Below the pieces are notes generated by a model that made no database searches, was not told the origin of the DNA, and worked only from the letters and a program-made list of their open reading frames with translations. Shown in pieces: positions 25,544-34,531 of a DNA stretch of 64,000 nucleotides. This stretch comes from Clostridiales bacterium. Its GTDB lineage: Bacteria > Bacillota > Clostridia > Oscillospirales > CAG-272. The DNA lies in the NCBI GenBank assembly GCA_003150035.1, contig QALR01000018.1:62001-126000 (forward strand), read 5' to 3'. Position 1 is the stretch's first letter; each line of letters opens with the position of its first letter. The position numbers and the translations under genes were made by a program.

Positions 25544-25613
25544 CGCAGGCCCGGGAGCATCTCGCGCTGCAGTCGGCCAAGCCAAAAACAGCCGGACGGT
25601 GTCCGGCTTGTTT

Positions 25614-26096
25614 TTACTCCTCCGTGATGATAATGGTTCTGATTTTCTGCGCCCTTGTCGGTCTGTCCGAAGCATCCGTATCGGTCGATGCGATCTCATC
25701 CAGCACCTCAAAGCCGTCCGTCATCCTTCCGAATGCGGCATACTGCCCGTCGAGATGCGGTGCGTCTCTGTGCATGATAAAAAACTGAGAGCCTGCGGAA
25801 TCCGGACGTGCCGAGCGCGCCATCGAAATCACGCCGCGCGTATGCTTCAAAGGGTTCGGAACGCCGTTTGACAAAAATTCTCCTTTGATTTGATAGCCCG
25901 GTCCGCCCATGCCGGTTCCAGTCGGATCTCCACCCTGAATCATGAAGCCCTCAATGACACGATGAAAGATAAGCCCGTTATAAAAGCCGTCTTTCGCCAG
26001 CTTCACAAAATTTTCTACCGTGACAGGTGCCGTCTCCGGATACAGCTCCAGCGTCATCCTGCCGCCATTTTCCATTTCAATCACTGCCTTTGTCAT
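25614..26096 (-). CDS. Peptidyl-prolyl cis-trans isomerase, cyclophilin type
   Basis: About 160 residues forming a single cyclophilin domain without signal peptide, so cytoplasmic; it catalyses cis-trans isomerisation of X-Pro bonds. Conserved active-site segments are F-H-R-V-I-x-x-F-M-I-Q-G-G-D-P-T-G-T-G (containing the catalytic arginine), M-A-R-x-x-x-P-D-S-A-G-S-Q-F-F-I and H-L-D-G-x-Y-A-A-F-G. The start at 26096 (M-T-K-A-V-I-E) fits the family and has a gggaggaa site; an upstream in-frame start would add 16 unrelated residues. Single-gene unit. Confidence 0.92.
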   Translation of the reverse strand: MTKAVIEMENGGRMTLELYPETAPVTVENFVKLAKDGFYNGLIFHRVIEGFMIQGGDPTGTGMGGPGYQIKGEFLSNGVPNPLKHTRGVISMARSARPDSAGSQFFIMHRDAPHLDGQYAAFGRMTDGFEVLDEIASTDTDASDRPTRAQKIRTIIITEE

Positions 26097-26223
26097 AGTT
26101 CCTCCCGCGCCCTGGGGCGCTTCCCTGTTTTTTCTTTCTATCATTATTCATATCGAGCAAAGCCGCATGGCGGCCGGTTCGGTGAATATAGTTTACCACA
26201 TCACGCGGGACAAAGCAAGTCTT

Positions 26224-26805
26224 CTATAGCTTTTTCACAATCAGATAGGAAAAAAGGTAGGCACAAAAAAGAAGCAGCGTAAAATTGACTCCACTGTAAA
26301 AAAACACATAGAGTGACAGCATCCACAAAACGGAAAGACAGGCGCAGGTCGTCACATACAGAATCCGTCCTGACGTTTCCACACCGAGCAGAGGGGAAAG
26401 CACGGCATCGGCGATGCGGCCGCCGTCCATAGACTTTAGCGGCAGTAGATTCAGCACGGCAAGAGACGCAGACGCCGCCAACACCGAAGAGGCTACGCGG
26501 GCAGGCATAAAAATAGCGGCCGCCGCAAGATAGAGCAGGTTCATAAGGGGCCCCGCCGCCGCAATCAGAAATTCTTCCCGATAAGAGGACGCGGCGGAAA
26601 GGCCAATGCTGATGCCGACAGGCATCAGACGGATTTCCGTAATCCGTTTTCCAAGAAGCAGCGCCGCCGTCATATGCCCTGCCTCATGCAAAAGAACAGA
26701 AGAAACCGCCCCAAACGCATACAGCCTCGGCATCGCGAACAGAAGCAAAAAAGTCCCGGCGGCGGCAAACGGATGGATGTGAATCCGGATTTTCGAGAGC
26801 CTCAT
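26224..26805 (-). CDS. Site-2 protease family metalloprotease (SpoIVFB-like)
   Basis: A 193-residue membrane protein with five to six helices and the two metal-binding motifs of M50 intramembrane proteases: H-E-A-G-H at about residues 40-44 and N-L-L-P-L-x-S-M-D-G-G near 119-129. Length and topology match SpoIVFB, which cleaves pro-sigma-K in the mother cell during sporulation; related enzymes process other membrane-bound regulators. No SpoIVFA partner is adjacent. It overlaps the upstream YtvI-like gene by 4 bp, so both are cotranscribed. The SpoIVFB identity is likely but not certain. Confidence 0.8.
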   Translation of the reverse strand: MRLSKIRIHIHPFAAAGTFLLLFAMPRLYAFGAVSSVLLHEAGHMTAALLLGKRITEIRLMPVGISIGLSAASSYREEFLIAAAGPLMNLLYLAAAAIFMPARVASSVLAASASLAVLNLLPLKSMDGGRIADAVLSPLLGVETSGRILYVTTCACLSVLWMLSLYVFFYSGVNFTLLLFCAYLFSYLIVKKL

Positions 26806-27905
26806 GAACGTTCCTCCTTTGGATGGGCGCTTCGGAATGCCGTCACTGTATTCTTGATAATAACAACGACAAGAGGAAGCAGCAGCATGCCGAAAAATCC
26901 GAACACCCGAAGTCCCACATACATAGAAGCAAGCGCGAGCAGCGGATGCAGCCCGATTCCGGCGCCGACGATTTTCGGCTCCAAAATCTGGCGCAGAATC
27001 GAAATAACGGCATAAAGAATCAAAAGCCCAACGGCCATGCGGATATCGCCGGTAAAGAAAAGATAAGCCGCCCAGGGGAGCAAAACGGTTCCGGTTCCCA
27101 GCACAGGCAGAATATCAACAAGAGCGACAACAATCGCTAGCACGAACGCATATTTCTGTCTGAGAATCAGAAAACCGACAAACAACTGCGCAAAGGTGAA
27201 AAAAAAGAGAATGAGATACGATTTCAGGTATTTCATAAGGGTATGACCCGTCTGGCCATATATCTCACGCAGCGCTGCGCGCGGCTTTCCATGTAAATGC
27301 GTCTTTATATAAGACACAATCTTTTCATAATCGGCACAAAAATAGACCGCGGAAAGTACCGTCACCGCGGAAAAAATAAGCGCCTGCGGAATGGCAGAGG
27401 CAAGCCGCGCGATCATCCCGGGAATTTTTGAGGCAAAAGCGGAAACCGCATTTTTGAACATATCGGTTAGCGCCGTGCCGACAGTCTCTCGCATGGCGTC
27501 CGCATCCTCACCGGAGAAGAACGGAAGTCCTGCAATCAACGTTTCCAGCTTATCAAGCATTGCTGTGAAATTTAAGACAATCACACTTTCTCCAGAAGCA
27601 ATGCTTCCCGCCAGAGCAATAAGCTGATCCGCCATTTCCGTTACCGCAGCAAAAAGCAATCCGATAGCCGCTGTTAAAAATAAGATGACCAGCACAACGG
27701 ACACCGCTCTCTGCGGAATTTTTGTTTTCCGTGACATGACCGCGGCAGGACGCCGCAAAAGCGACGCTGCGGCAAACGCCAGCACAAACGGCAGGATAAT
27801 GGGAAACACATATTTCGCCGCCACATAAACGGCAAATATTCCGAGTACAATATAAAAAATCATATAAACCGTGCGCCGATACGGCTCCTGCGGAAGAAAT
27901 CCCAT
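26802..27905 (-). CDS. ytvI: YtvI-like membrane protein (AI-2E transporter family)
   Basis: About 367 residues with roughly eight hydrophobic segments and the C-terminal signature of the AI-2E/PerM family: V-A-L-V-D-I-L-P-V-L-G-T-G near residue 260 and I-L-E-P-K-I-V-G near 305. This clostridial/bacillar branch is annotated as sporulation integral membrane protein YtvI; its transport substrate is not established. The start at 27905 is preferred because ggag lies 6 nt upstream, whereas the in-frame ATG at 27935 has no site. The next gene overlaps it by 4 bp and encodes a SpoIVFB-like protease, which fits a sporulation context. Confidence 0.8.
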   Translation of the reverse strand: MGFLPQEPYRRTVYMIFYIVLGIFAVYVAAKYVFPIILPFVLAFAAASLLRRPAAVMSRKTKIPQRAVSVVLVILFLTAAIGLLFAAVTEMADQLIALAGSIASGESVIVLNFTAMLDKLETLIAGLPFFSGEDADAMRETVGTALTDMFKNAVSAFASKIPGMIARLASAIPQALIFSAVTVLSAVYFCADYEKIVSYIKTHLHGKPRAALREIYGQTGHTLMKYLKSYLILFFFTFAQLFVGFLILRQKYAFVLAIVVALVDILPVLGTGTVLLPWAAYLFFTGDIRMAVGLLILYAVISILRQILEPKIVGAGIGLHPLLALASMYVGLRVFGFFGMLLLPLVVVIIKNTVTAFRSAHPKEERS

Positions 27906-27966
27906 ATCCGACTCCAGACCGGTTCGAAAAAGCATGCGGCAAAATTCCGGCTTTCCCGATTTTGCC

Positions 27967-27995
27967 TTGACAAACCGAATGTTTTATGGTATGAT
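27967..27995 (+). promoter_or_regulatory. Sigma-A promoter of the BspA-like lipoprotein gene
   Basis: TTGACA (27967-27972), 17-bp spacer, TATGAT (27990-27995). It lies about 150 bp upstream of the start codon, leaving a leader of about 140 nt that contains short GC-rich complementary segments but no recognised riboswitch. Confidence 0.75.
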
Positions 27996-28144
27996 TTATT
28001 TTATGTAAGGGTATATCTGTTTATTCAACATCGGAAGTGAAGCCGCTATCCTCACCGCCGCGGCTTTACACGACAGACAAAAAATTCAAATGAATGTTGC
28101 CGCCAAGGGTATCCTACCATGCAAAGACGGCAGAACGGAGTTTG

Positions 28145-28828
28145 ATGATGAAAAAATTTTTTGCTTTGTTTCTTGTCATAGGCCTTGTCACGCTTATCTT
28201 TGCTTCCTGCGGGGAACCCGGTCAGACAGAAACCTCCGGCACAACCGGCAGTTCGACAGCTTCTGGCACCTCTAGCACCTCTGGAACGACTGCGACTACG
28301 GAAACGACCCGAGCTTTCAATGATCAGCAGCTCGTCGATAGCCTTGACTACGATTATGTCATCCGAACGGTCCTTGACGAAAACAGACAGATCATCGGCG
28401 TTGCGGTATCCGATTGGAAAAAGAGCACGGAAAGCATTACGGTCGACAGCGAATATGTTCTCGACGGCGTTACCTATCCTGTCATCCAGGTCGGAACGGG
28501 TCAAGGTGTTCTCACTTTCCGAAGCCAGCTGAAATCTGTTACGATTCCCGGCAGCGTTCTCAAGATTGCCAAATCTGCCTTCAGCTATTGCCCGGAATTG
28601 AAAGTATTGAATCTCTCTGAAGGACTTGAAGAGATCGGTGAAGCGGCGTTTTGGGCTTGCAACAAGCTCGAATCGCTGTCCATTCCCTCGACTGTCAAAA
28701 CCATCGGTGCAAGCGCATTTGCAGAATGCACAAGTCTCAGATCGGTGACGATCCCCCGCATTTTTGAAGATCAGATCGACGAAATTTTTGCTGGCTGCAA
28801 CGATTTGGAAATCACGTATATCGACTGA
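28145..28828 (+). CDS. Lipoprotein with BspA-type leucine-rich repeats
   Basis: About 227 residues. The N-terminus is a lipoprotein signal (M-M-K-K, hydrophobic run, then F-A-S-C with the lipid-bearing cysteine near residue 22), followed by a long Thr/Ser/Gly-rich linker (to about residue 55). The C-terminal half has BspA-type repeats: L-K-S-V-T-I-P-G-S-V-L-K-I, then L-E-S-L-S-I-P-S-T-V-K-T-I-G-A-S-A-F. Such proteins are surface-anchored and commonly bind host or matrix components. Either ATG (28145 or 28148) fits the upstream ggag. It is followed by a terminator that also covers the start of the next gene. Confidence 0.8.
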   Translation: MMKKFFALFLVIGLVTLIFASCGEPGQTETSGTTGSSTASGTSSTSGTTATTETTRAFNDQQLVDSLDYDYVIRTVLDENRQIIGVAVSDWKKSTESITVDSEYVLDGVTYPVIQVGTGQGVLTFRSQLKSVTIPGSVLKIAKSAFSYCPELKVLNLSEGLEEIGEAAFWACNKLESLSIPSTVKTIGASAFAECTSLRSVTIPRIFEDQIDEIFAGCNDLEITYID

Positions 28829-28841
28829 TTGGTACCAAATC

Positions 28842-28891
28842 AAAATCCCTTCATACAATGACAATAAAACATTGTATGAAGGGATTTTTTT
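28842..28891 (+). terminator. Terminator whose 3' arm contains the ribosome site of the next gene
   Basis: A perfect 19-bp stem (28842-28860 with 28870-28888) and a 9-nt loop, ending in a run of seven T that abuts the ATG at 28892. The only ribosome site for the downstream GH18 gene, gaaggg (28878-28883), lies in the 3' arm, so transcripts entering from upstream would be terminated or have the site masked. Confidence 0.85.
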
Positions 28892-30178
28892 ATGATGATT
28901 CATGTAGTAAAGCCCGGAGATACGCTCTCCGGCATTGCCGAATCCTATGGTGTACCAGAAAGCTTCCTTGCGATATGGAACGCGCTTTCCGAGCCGTATA
29001 CGCTTGTCGTCGGGCAAGCAATCCTTATCCTTGTCCCATCCGGAACCTATACCGTGAGAGAGGGCGACACCGTAGCATCGATTGCCAGACGCTTCGGAAT
29101 CACCGCAAGGGAACTCTTCGCCAACAATCCAAATTTAACGGGAGGACTCAATCCCATTTTCGAGGGACAAACGCTTGTGCTAGGCTTTGAGGGACCCAAA
29201 CAGGATACCGTTCAAATTAACTCCTATGCCTATCCGTTCATCACCGACGAAGCGCTTTACGGAACTCTGCCATACCTTACGTTTCTCTCCCCGTTTACCT
29301 ACGGCTTCACACCGCAGGGAGAACTGATTCCGCTTGACGATGAAAGACTCATTCTTTCCGCCTCAAGCTATGGCACCGCTCCCCTTATGCATCTTTCCAC
29401 CTTGACCGAATCCGGCACCTTTTCCAACGAGCTCGCATCCGCCGTTCTTAATAATGAACAGGCGGCAGACGCACTGATTACAAACATTCTGGAAAATCTT
29501 GAAGCAAAGGGGTATTATGGACTTGACATCGACTTTGAATACGTCCTGCCGGAGGATGCCGCCGCTTATGCCGCTTTCATCGAGAAAACAAAGGTACGCT
29601 TAAACGCACAGGGGTTTCCTGTTATTGCCGCTCTGGTTCCCAAATCCTCGAGAAACCAACCCGGAAGCTTCTATGAAGGGCACGATTATGCCGCCATCGG
29701 AGCCGCCGCCAACGCTGTTTTCGTGATGACTTATGAATGGGGCTATACCTATGGTCCACCGCTCGCGGTCGCTCCCATCGCGTCGGTGCGCCGCGTACTG
29801 GACTACGCGGTGTCGGAGATACCGGCAGACAAAATCTATATGGGAATTCCGAACTACGGATATGACTGGACACTTCCCTATCTGCAAGGAGAAACGCGCG
29901 CAAGACTCATCGGAAACGAGGAAGCCATCGATATCGCAAGACAATACGGAGCAGAAATCCAATATGATGAAGCATCGGCGACGCCGTATTTTTACTACTC
30001 TGAAAACGGCAGAGCGCATGTCGTTTGGTTTGAAGACGCAAGAAGCTGGGCGGCAAAGCTCGCTCTGATTCCGGAATACGGTTTTCTCGGTGCCGGCATT
30101 TGGAATGCGATGCGGCCGTTTACCGCAGGATGGCTTGTGCTGCAATCCGGGTACCGCGTGACGGCCTTTCTGGAATAA
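28892..30178 (+). CDS. LysM/GH18 spore peptidoglycan hydrolase (SleL/YaaH-like)
   Basis: A 428-residue protein with two N-terminal LysM domains (about residues 2-48 and 51-97) that bind peptidoglycan and a GH18 domain from about 110 to the end. The glycosidase signature G-L-D-I-D-F-E-Y occupies 210-217, with E216 as the proton donor. This is the layout of SleL/YaaH, an N-acetylglucosaminidase that degrades spore cortex during germination. There is no signal peptide, as is usual for spore-coat-deposited SleL proteins. The start is fixed by the ribosome site gaaggg 8 nt upstream, which is embedded in a terminator stem. Transcription probably comes from a sporulation promoter I did not identify. 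Confidence 0.88.
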   Translation: MMIHVVKPGDTLSGIAESYGVPESFLAIWNALSEPYTLVVGQAILILVPSGTYTVREGDTVASIARRFGITARELFANNPNLTGGLNPIFEGQTLVLGFEGPKQDTVQINSYAYPFITDEALYGTLPYLTFLSPFTYGFTPQGELIPLDDERLILSASSYGTAPLMHLSTLTESGTFSNELASAVLNNEQAADALITNILENLEAKGYYGLDIDFEYVLPEDAAAYAAFIEKTKVRLNAQGFPVIAALVPKSSRNQPGSFYEGHDYAAIGAAANAVFVMTYEWGYTYGPPLAVAPIASVRRVLDYAVSEIPADKIYMGIPNYGYDWTLPYLQGETRARLIGNEEAIDIARQYGAEIQYDEASATPYFYYSENGRAHVVWFEDARSWAAKLALIPEYGFLGAGIWNAMRPFTAGWLVLQSGYRVTAFLE

Positions 30179-30246
30179 GCGATTGTCCCAAAACCCATCA
30201 CGCTCAAACAAACGGTCGGAGTGTAAAATTTCTATCTATTTTCTTA

Positions 30247-30276
30247 GAAACGGCATGGCTTCCGCTATGCCGTTTC
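30247..30276 (+). terminator. Bidirectional terminator between convergent genes
   Basis: gaaacggcat / atgccgtttc (10 bp) with a 10-nt loop between the GH18 gene and the converging minus-strand gene at 30346. The rest of this gap is featureless. Confidence 0.7.
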
Positions 30277-30345
30277 TTACTTGACCCCGCATTCTCAGAC
30301 GTTTCAAAATCGCACGATTCAGATAAAGGACCGGTGCTCCAAGCC

Positions 30346-31887
30346 TCAGCGGTATCCAATCAGTTCAACGGTCGTGTCGTCAAATTGTTTTTCATGAAAT
30401 ACCGCGCGCCACTCCACGTCATCTACCGGAGAAAAATGAAGAGAAGAACAAGCGATGCGAGTCTTTTCCTCGCCGCCTTCCAGAATAAGTGCTGTCGGTC
30501 CGTCTGCGCCGCCTATGATCCCTATCACCGCCACATCATCTGTGGCAGTCGGAGCATACGGGTAGGGAGACGCTGTCTTTTGCTTTTCTCTCGGACGGTC
30601 ACCCTTTACACAGTCCTCCACGGTCAGCTTATCGCCCGGATTTTCGGGATGAACGGTATAATACATAGCGCAGTAATGGGTCGGATATTCCCACTGGGGA
30701 TCTAACATGTCCCGCGGCAAAATTCCTCGTTCTATCTTTTTCACCGTCAGCGTGTATACCACCCCGCTTGTCGGATGCGAAAAAGAAACGGTATCGCCAG
30801 GCGCCTTCACACGGAAACGCAAACCCAAAACGGGGCCTGCCTGCTGAGTCATGGTAAGCAAAAGTTTCTTGATTTCGGGACGGCGGCCGCTCCCCCACGA
30901 GAAGGCATTTCTGCTGATAACCCACCCGCACGCGGCATCCAAATCATAATGATCGACCACCCATTTTGCTTCTAATCCGCTCGTCATCCCATCCGCAGGA
31001 CAAGGATGATAGCACACAGAACAGCCATGGGATACAGATAAACTTTTCCCATTCATTTCAAGACGCGGCTCAAAATGCAGACAAAACGGATTATCCATTT
31101 CCATTTGTCTCCGTTGTTCCCACGTAAAGGACTCGTCTGGCTCCTTCTCCTGATCAATGTTCCATTTTTTCATAAAGGCATGAATCTCTTCTGTCTCCAC
31201 ACGCATGCAGAAATCGATAACCATCCCCTTGCCGCAAATGTAAATCGCCGGGACCCACCATTGCCGCCCTACCCATTCGAACCGCTTCGCAATCGAAATT
31301 TCTTTACCCGCTCTATCCTTTCCGTGATGTCCCCAGAAATTTCCGTCAAAGAAAACCTTCCATTCAGGCGCCTTCCGTTCTGCCTCCACATTCATCTCCG
31401 GATCATAAAAATCCTCTGTATATCGGATCTTGCTGTAATCAAAGGAAGCCTGCAAGGTTTTGATATACACCCACGGCTGCTCCATGGCGGTCAGCTTCAT
31501 CGTTTCGGAAAGCTTGGCGCACGTTTTCTCCTGCTCTGCCGTTGCGGGATTTTTCTCTAAGAAGTCCTCAAAAGTATCCTTGTCCCACATCCACGCCTGT
31601 TCCAGCGCCGATGCGTCTGCACAGGCGAGCAGCAGACGCAGAAAGTCTGTAAAATTTTTTGCTATCGGATGCACATAATCAGGAGCGGCGTTCATCGGAC
31701 TGACGGCAAAAACCATCTCGCCAAAACCACGGATAAAGCAATAATGAATCCCGTCCACGCCGGCCCATCCGATCATGGAAGCGCCCTTCGGCGTACAAAA
31801 ATAGGTCTCGTTGCTTGTCCTGCGTTCTACGCCCAAGGGGGCAAGATCGATCCCCCTCTTCAAGAATTGATGACATGTGCTTGTCAT
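30346..31887 (-). CDS. Unrecognised 513-residue protein with an I-G-G-A-D-G-P-T-A motif
   Basis: A long, well-formed soluble-looking protein with no signal peptide or membrane helix. I do not recognise its main body, which is rich in W, H and C and includes C-S-V-C-Y-H-P-C near the middle, a possible metal site. Near residues 451-469 it contains V-I-G-I-I-G-G-A-D-G-P-T-A-L, a motif otherwise characteristic of the beta subunit of Na+-translocating decarboxylases (OadB/GcdB), where it lies in the membrane; here it sits in a non-membrane context. Single gene, flanked by terminators; the codon use looks like that of its neighbours. Confidence 0.6.
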   Translation of the reverse strand: MTSTCHQFLKRGIDLAPLGVERRTSNETYFCTPKGASMIGWAGVDGIHYCFIRGFGEMVFAVSPMNAAPDYVHPIAKNFTDFLRLLLACADASALEQAWMWDKDTFEDFLEKNPATAEQEKTCAKLSETMKLTAMEQPWVYIKTLQASFDYSKIRYTEDFYDPEMNVEAERKAPEWKVFFDGNFWGHHGKDRAGKEISIAKRFEWVGRQWWVPAIYICGKGMVIDFCMRVETEEIHAFMKKWNIDQEKEPDESFTWEQRRQMEMDNPFCLHFEPRLEMNGKSLSVSHGCSVCYHPCPADGMTSGLEAKWVVDHYDLDAACGWVISRNAFSWGSGRRPEIKKLLLTMTQQAGPVLGLRFRVKAPGDTVSFSHPTSGVVYTLTVKKIERGILPRDMLDPQWEYPTHYCAMYYTVHPENPGDKLTVEDCVKGDRPREKQKTASPYPYAPTATDDVAVIGIIGGADGPTALILEGGEEKTRIACSSLHFSPVDDVEWRAVFHEKQFDDTTVELIGYR

Positions 31888-31981
31888 ATAAGGCCCCCGT
31901 AACAGATTGCCAGCGATCCATCAGGAATGGTAACCCAATCTATCCGATTCCGTTTCCGTACTTTTGGTTTTTCACCTACAG

Positions 31982-32020
31982 AAAAAATAACGGGGATTCT
32001 ATGCCAAATACCCGTTATTT
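31982..32020 (-). terminator. Terminator of the lysine operon
   Basis: On the minus strand: aaataacggg, 16-nt loop, cccgttattt and a U run. It lies about 80 bp after the asd stop codon and closes the dap operon. Confidence 0.8.
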
Positions 32021-32098
32021 CGCTGTGGTATTATCGCTATGGCCGCAATCGTAATTTTTCTGCTTGCTTTTTTATGGATTCCGGTGCATGTTGTCGCA

Positions 32099-33100
32099 TC
32101 AGCGAATCAAAAGCTCTGCAATCTGGACAGCATTGGTCGCCGCTCCCTTGCGCACCTGATCGCCGCAGCACCAAAGGGAAAGCCCATTTTCGTTTGCGAT
32201 GTCGCGGCGAATGCGCCCCACGTACACAAGGTCCTGATCGGACGTATCGAGCGGCATCGGATATTTTCTTTCCGCCGGATCGTCGACAAGCCGGCATCCG
32301 GGCGCTGCGGCAATCGCCGCACGGGCAGCCTCAGGCGACACCGGTTCCTTAGTTACAAGCGAAATGGAAATAGAATGGCTTCTGACAACGGGAACACGCA
32401 CGCATGTGCAGCTGACGCGAAGAGAGGGCAAATGCAGGATTTTTCTGCCTTCATTCTGCATTTTCATTTCCTCGGTCGTATAACCGTTCTCGAGAAAATC
32501 TCCAATTTGCGGGATGAGATTGTAAGCGATCTGATACGGAAACACAGACGGAGAAACGGAACCTCCGTCGGCAAGCGCCGAGATCTCCTCAGCAAGCTCG
32601 GTGGGACCGCCCGCGCCCGCGCCGGAAACCGCCTGATAGGTGGACGCTGTCATCGATAGGATTTCAGAAAGCTTTCCGACGGCGTTCACGGCGACAAGCG
32701 CCACAATGGTTGAGCAGTTCGGATTGGAAATGATCCCTCGGTGGAGCAGCGCGTCCTCCGGATTGATTTCCGGAACGACAAGCGGAACGCCGGGCGCCAT
32801 ACGAAACGCACTGGAATTATCGACAAATACAGCGCCCGCTGCCGTCATATACGGCGCGTATTCCTTTGCCTGCGCATTCGGCGCCGCGCCAAGGACAAAG
32901 TCCATGCCTGCAAAGGCATCCGGACTTACCTCTCTTACGGTGAGCATTTCTCCCCGAAAAGGAATTTTCGTGCCCGCGCTCCTTGCGCTGGCAAGCGGAA
33001 TCAGCTCTCCGACGGGGAATTTCCGCTCCTCTAATATTTTTATCATCTCGCGTCCTACGGCGCCTGTCGCGCCGAGCACAGCGACTCTGTATGTTTTCAT
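32099..33100 (-). CDS. asd: Aspartate-semialdehyde dehydrogenase
   Basis: About 333 residues. It reduces aspartyl phosphate to aspartate semialdehyde with NADPH, the second step of the aspartate pathway. The N-terminal nucleotide-binding motif G-A-T-G-A-V-G (residues 9-15), the active-site cysteine in N-P-N-C-S-T (near 128) and the Q-A-V-S-G-A-G segment are all present. The start at 33100 fits the family (M-K-T-Y-R-V-A-V-L-G); an upstream start would add eight residues. It is the last gene of the dapA-dapB-dapF-dapL-lysA-lysC-asd operon, 85 bp after lysC. Confidence 0.95.
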   Translation of the reverse strand: MKTYRVAVLGATGAVGREMIKILEERKFPVGELIPLASARSAGTKIPFRGEMLTVREVSPDAFAGMDFVLGAAPNAQAKEYAPYMTAAGAVFVDNSSAFRMAPGVPLVVPEINPEDALLHRGIISNPNCSTIVALVAVNAVGKLSEILSMTASTYQAVSGAGAGGPTELAEEISALADGGSVSPSVFPYQIAYNLIPQIGDFLENGYTTEEMKMQNEGRKILHLPSLRVSCTCVRVPVVRSHSISISLVTKEPVSPEAARAAIAAAPGCRLVDDPAERKYPMPLDTSDQDLVYVGRIRRDIANENGLSLWCCGDQVRKGAATNAVQIAELLIR

Positions 33101-33185
33101 TGGTTCTACTCCTTTGGAGCGCACAGTGAGCGCCCCCTGTCAAATGAAAGAGATATCGTATTGTATGCGAGAGATTCGAGCCCTG

Positions 33186-34496
33186 TCACAGAAGCCCTTC
33201 CCGACACAGACCGTCATAAAGACATCCTATCGCCCTCTCATGAAATTCGGCGTCAATGCCGACAATAATATTCAGCTCGTCCGGGGACTGAACAATGACC
33301 TTGATGTTGATTCCGTTTTCCCCGAATATCGAAAATACGGAGGCGCTGATTCCCGGACGCCCTGCCATATTCCGCCCGACGATCGCAATGAGCGACAGAT
33401 TTCTGTCTACCGTGACCTGCGCGCCGAGCGAGCTTTCAATCTCCGAAAGAATGGCATGTACATGCTTTGCCGCCTGCTCCTCGGACACGATAACACTGAT
33501 GACATCCATCCCGGTTGGGATATGCTCGACGTTGATTCCATATTTCTCAAAAATTGAAAGTGTTCGGCGCAGAAATCCGATTTCCCCCGACATATGTTTT
33601 TTGTGAATGACAAAGGAAAGAAATCCCGCTTTCCCCGCGATTCCCGTAACGGGCGTTCCCCCGCCGGCGTCGCGCGTAATGACGGTGCCTTTATTCTCCG
33701 GCTCGTTGGTATTGCGGATATTGATGGCAATTCCGCGGTCCTGCACCGGAAGAATGCTTTCCTCATGCAGGACGTTCGCCCCCATATAGGAAAGCTCACG
33801 CAGCTCCTTATACGTGATGCTCGCAATCGGCTTCGGATTCTTCGCAAGCCGCGGGTCCGCTGAATAAATGCCTGAAACATCCGTCCAGTTCTCATAAATC
33901 TCTGCATTCAAAAATCCGGCAAGATAAGAGCCTGTGATATCCGAGCCACCGCGGGAAAACAGCTGGATATCTCCGTTGGGATAGGTGCCGTAAAAGCCGG
34001 GGACAACCATATTCCCATGCCTTTCAAAGGCAGCGCGGACAAGCGCCGCGCTTGCCTTTCTGTCCAGCTTGCCGTCATAGGAAAAGCGCATGACATCCGC
34101 CGCATCCACAAAAGCAAAGCCAAGATAGGCGCTCATCAGTCTTGCACAAAAATACTCGCCGCGGCTGACCAGGTAATTCTGGTCGATCTCTCTGTTCAGT
34201 GTTTTCTCAAAGGCGGCAAGCTCCGCCGCGATATCAAAATCCAGTCCGAGAGACTCGGCAATCTCCGTATACCGCGCGGCGATGGAATCCCAAATCTTAT
34301 CGTCCGGCACGCCGTAGCGCAGATGTCCGTCGAGCGTATATAAAAGGTCAGTAATCTTGTTGTCACCCGAACCGCGTTTCCCCGGCGCCGAAACCACGAC
34401 GACCTGCCGGCGCGGGTCCGCCTCGACAATGGCCTTTACCTTTTTGAATTGGGCGGAGTCCGCAAGAGAGCTTCCGCCGAATTTTGTCACTATCAT
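33186..34496 (-). CDS. lysC: Aspartate kinase
   Basis: A 436-residue enzyme that phosphorylates aspartate, the entry step to lysine, threonine and methionine. The catalytic domain opens with V-T-K-F-G-G-S-S-L and contains F-S-R-G-G-S-D-I-T-G near residue 180; the C-terminal third holds two ACT domains (from about residue 300), the usual site of feedback inhibition. Its location in an operon under a lysine riboswitch indicates a lysine-controlled isoenzyme. It lies 35 bp after lysA. Confidence 0.95.
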   Translation of the reverse strand: MIVTKFGGSSLADSAQFKKVKAIVEADPRRQVVVVSAPGKRGSGDNKITDLLYTLDGHLRYGVPDDKIWDSIAARYTEIAESLGLDFDIAAELAAFEKTLNREIDQNYLVSRGEYFCARLMSAYLGFAFVDAADVMRFSYDGKLDRKASAALVRAAFERHGNMVVPGFYGTYPNGDIQLFSRGGSDITGSYLAGFLNAEIYENWTDVSGIYSADPRLAKNPKPIASITYKELRELSYMGANVLHEESILPVQDRGIAINIRNTNEPENKGTVITRDAGGGTPVTGIAGKAGFLSFVIHKKHMSGEIGFLRRTLSIFEKYGINVEHIPTGMDVISVIVSEEQAAKHVHAILSEIESSLGAQVTVDRNLSLIAIVGRNMAGRPGISASVFSIFGENGINIKVIVQSPDELNIIVGIDAEFHERAIGCLYDGLCREGLL

Positions 34497-34531
34497 ATTT
34501 CTTCTCCGTACCCCATTCTCTTCCCATCGCC

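Noticed and set aside
25128..25580. Overlapping open frames on both strands between the TspO-like gene and the cyclophilin gene
   Set aside because: Their sequences are low-complexity translations of the palindromic repeats and of the antisense of a real gene; no ribosome sites or family resemblance.
28052..29017. 321-codon minus-strand frame across the lipoprotein gene
   Set aside because: It is antisense to a lipoprotein with clear signal, linker and repeats, and it runs through a terminator and into the next gene.
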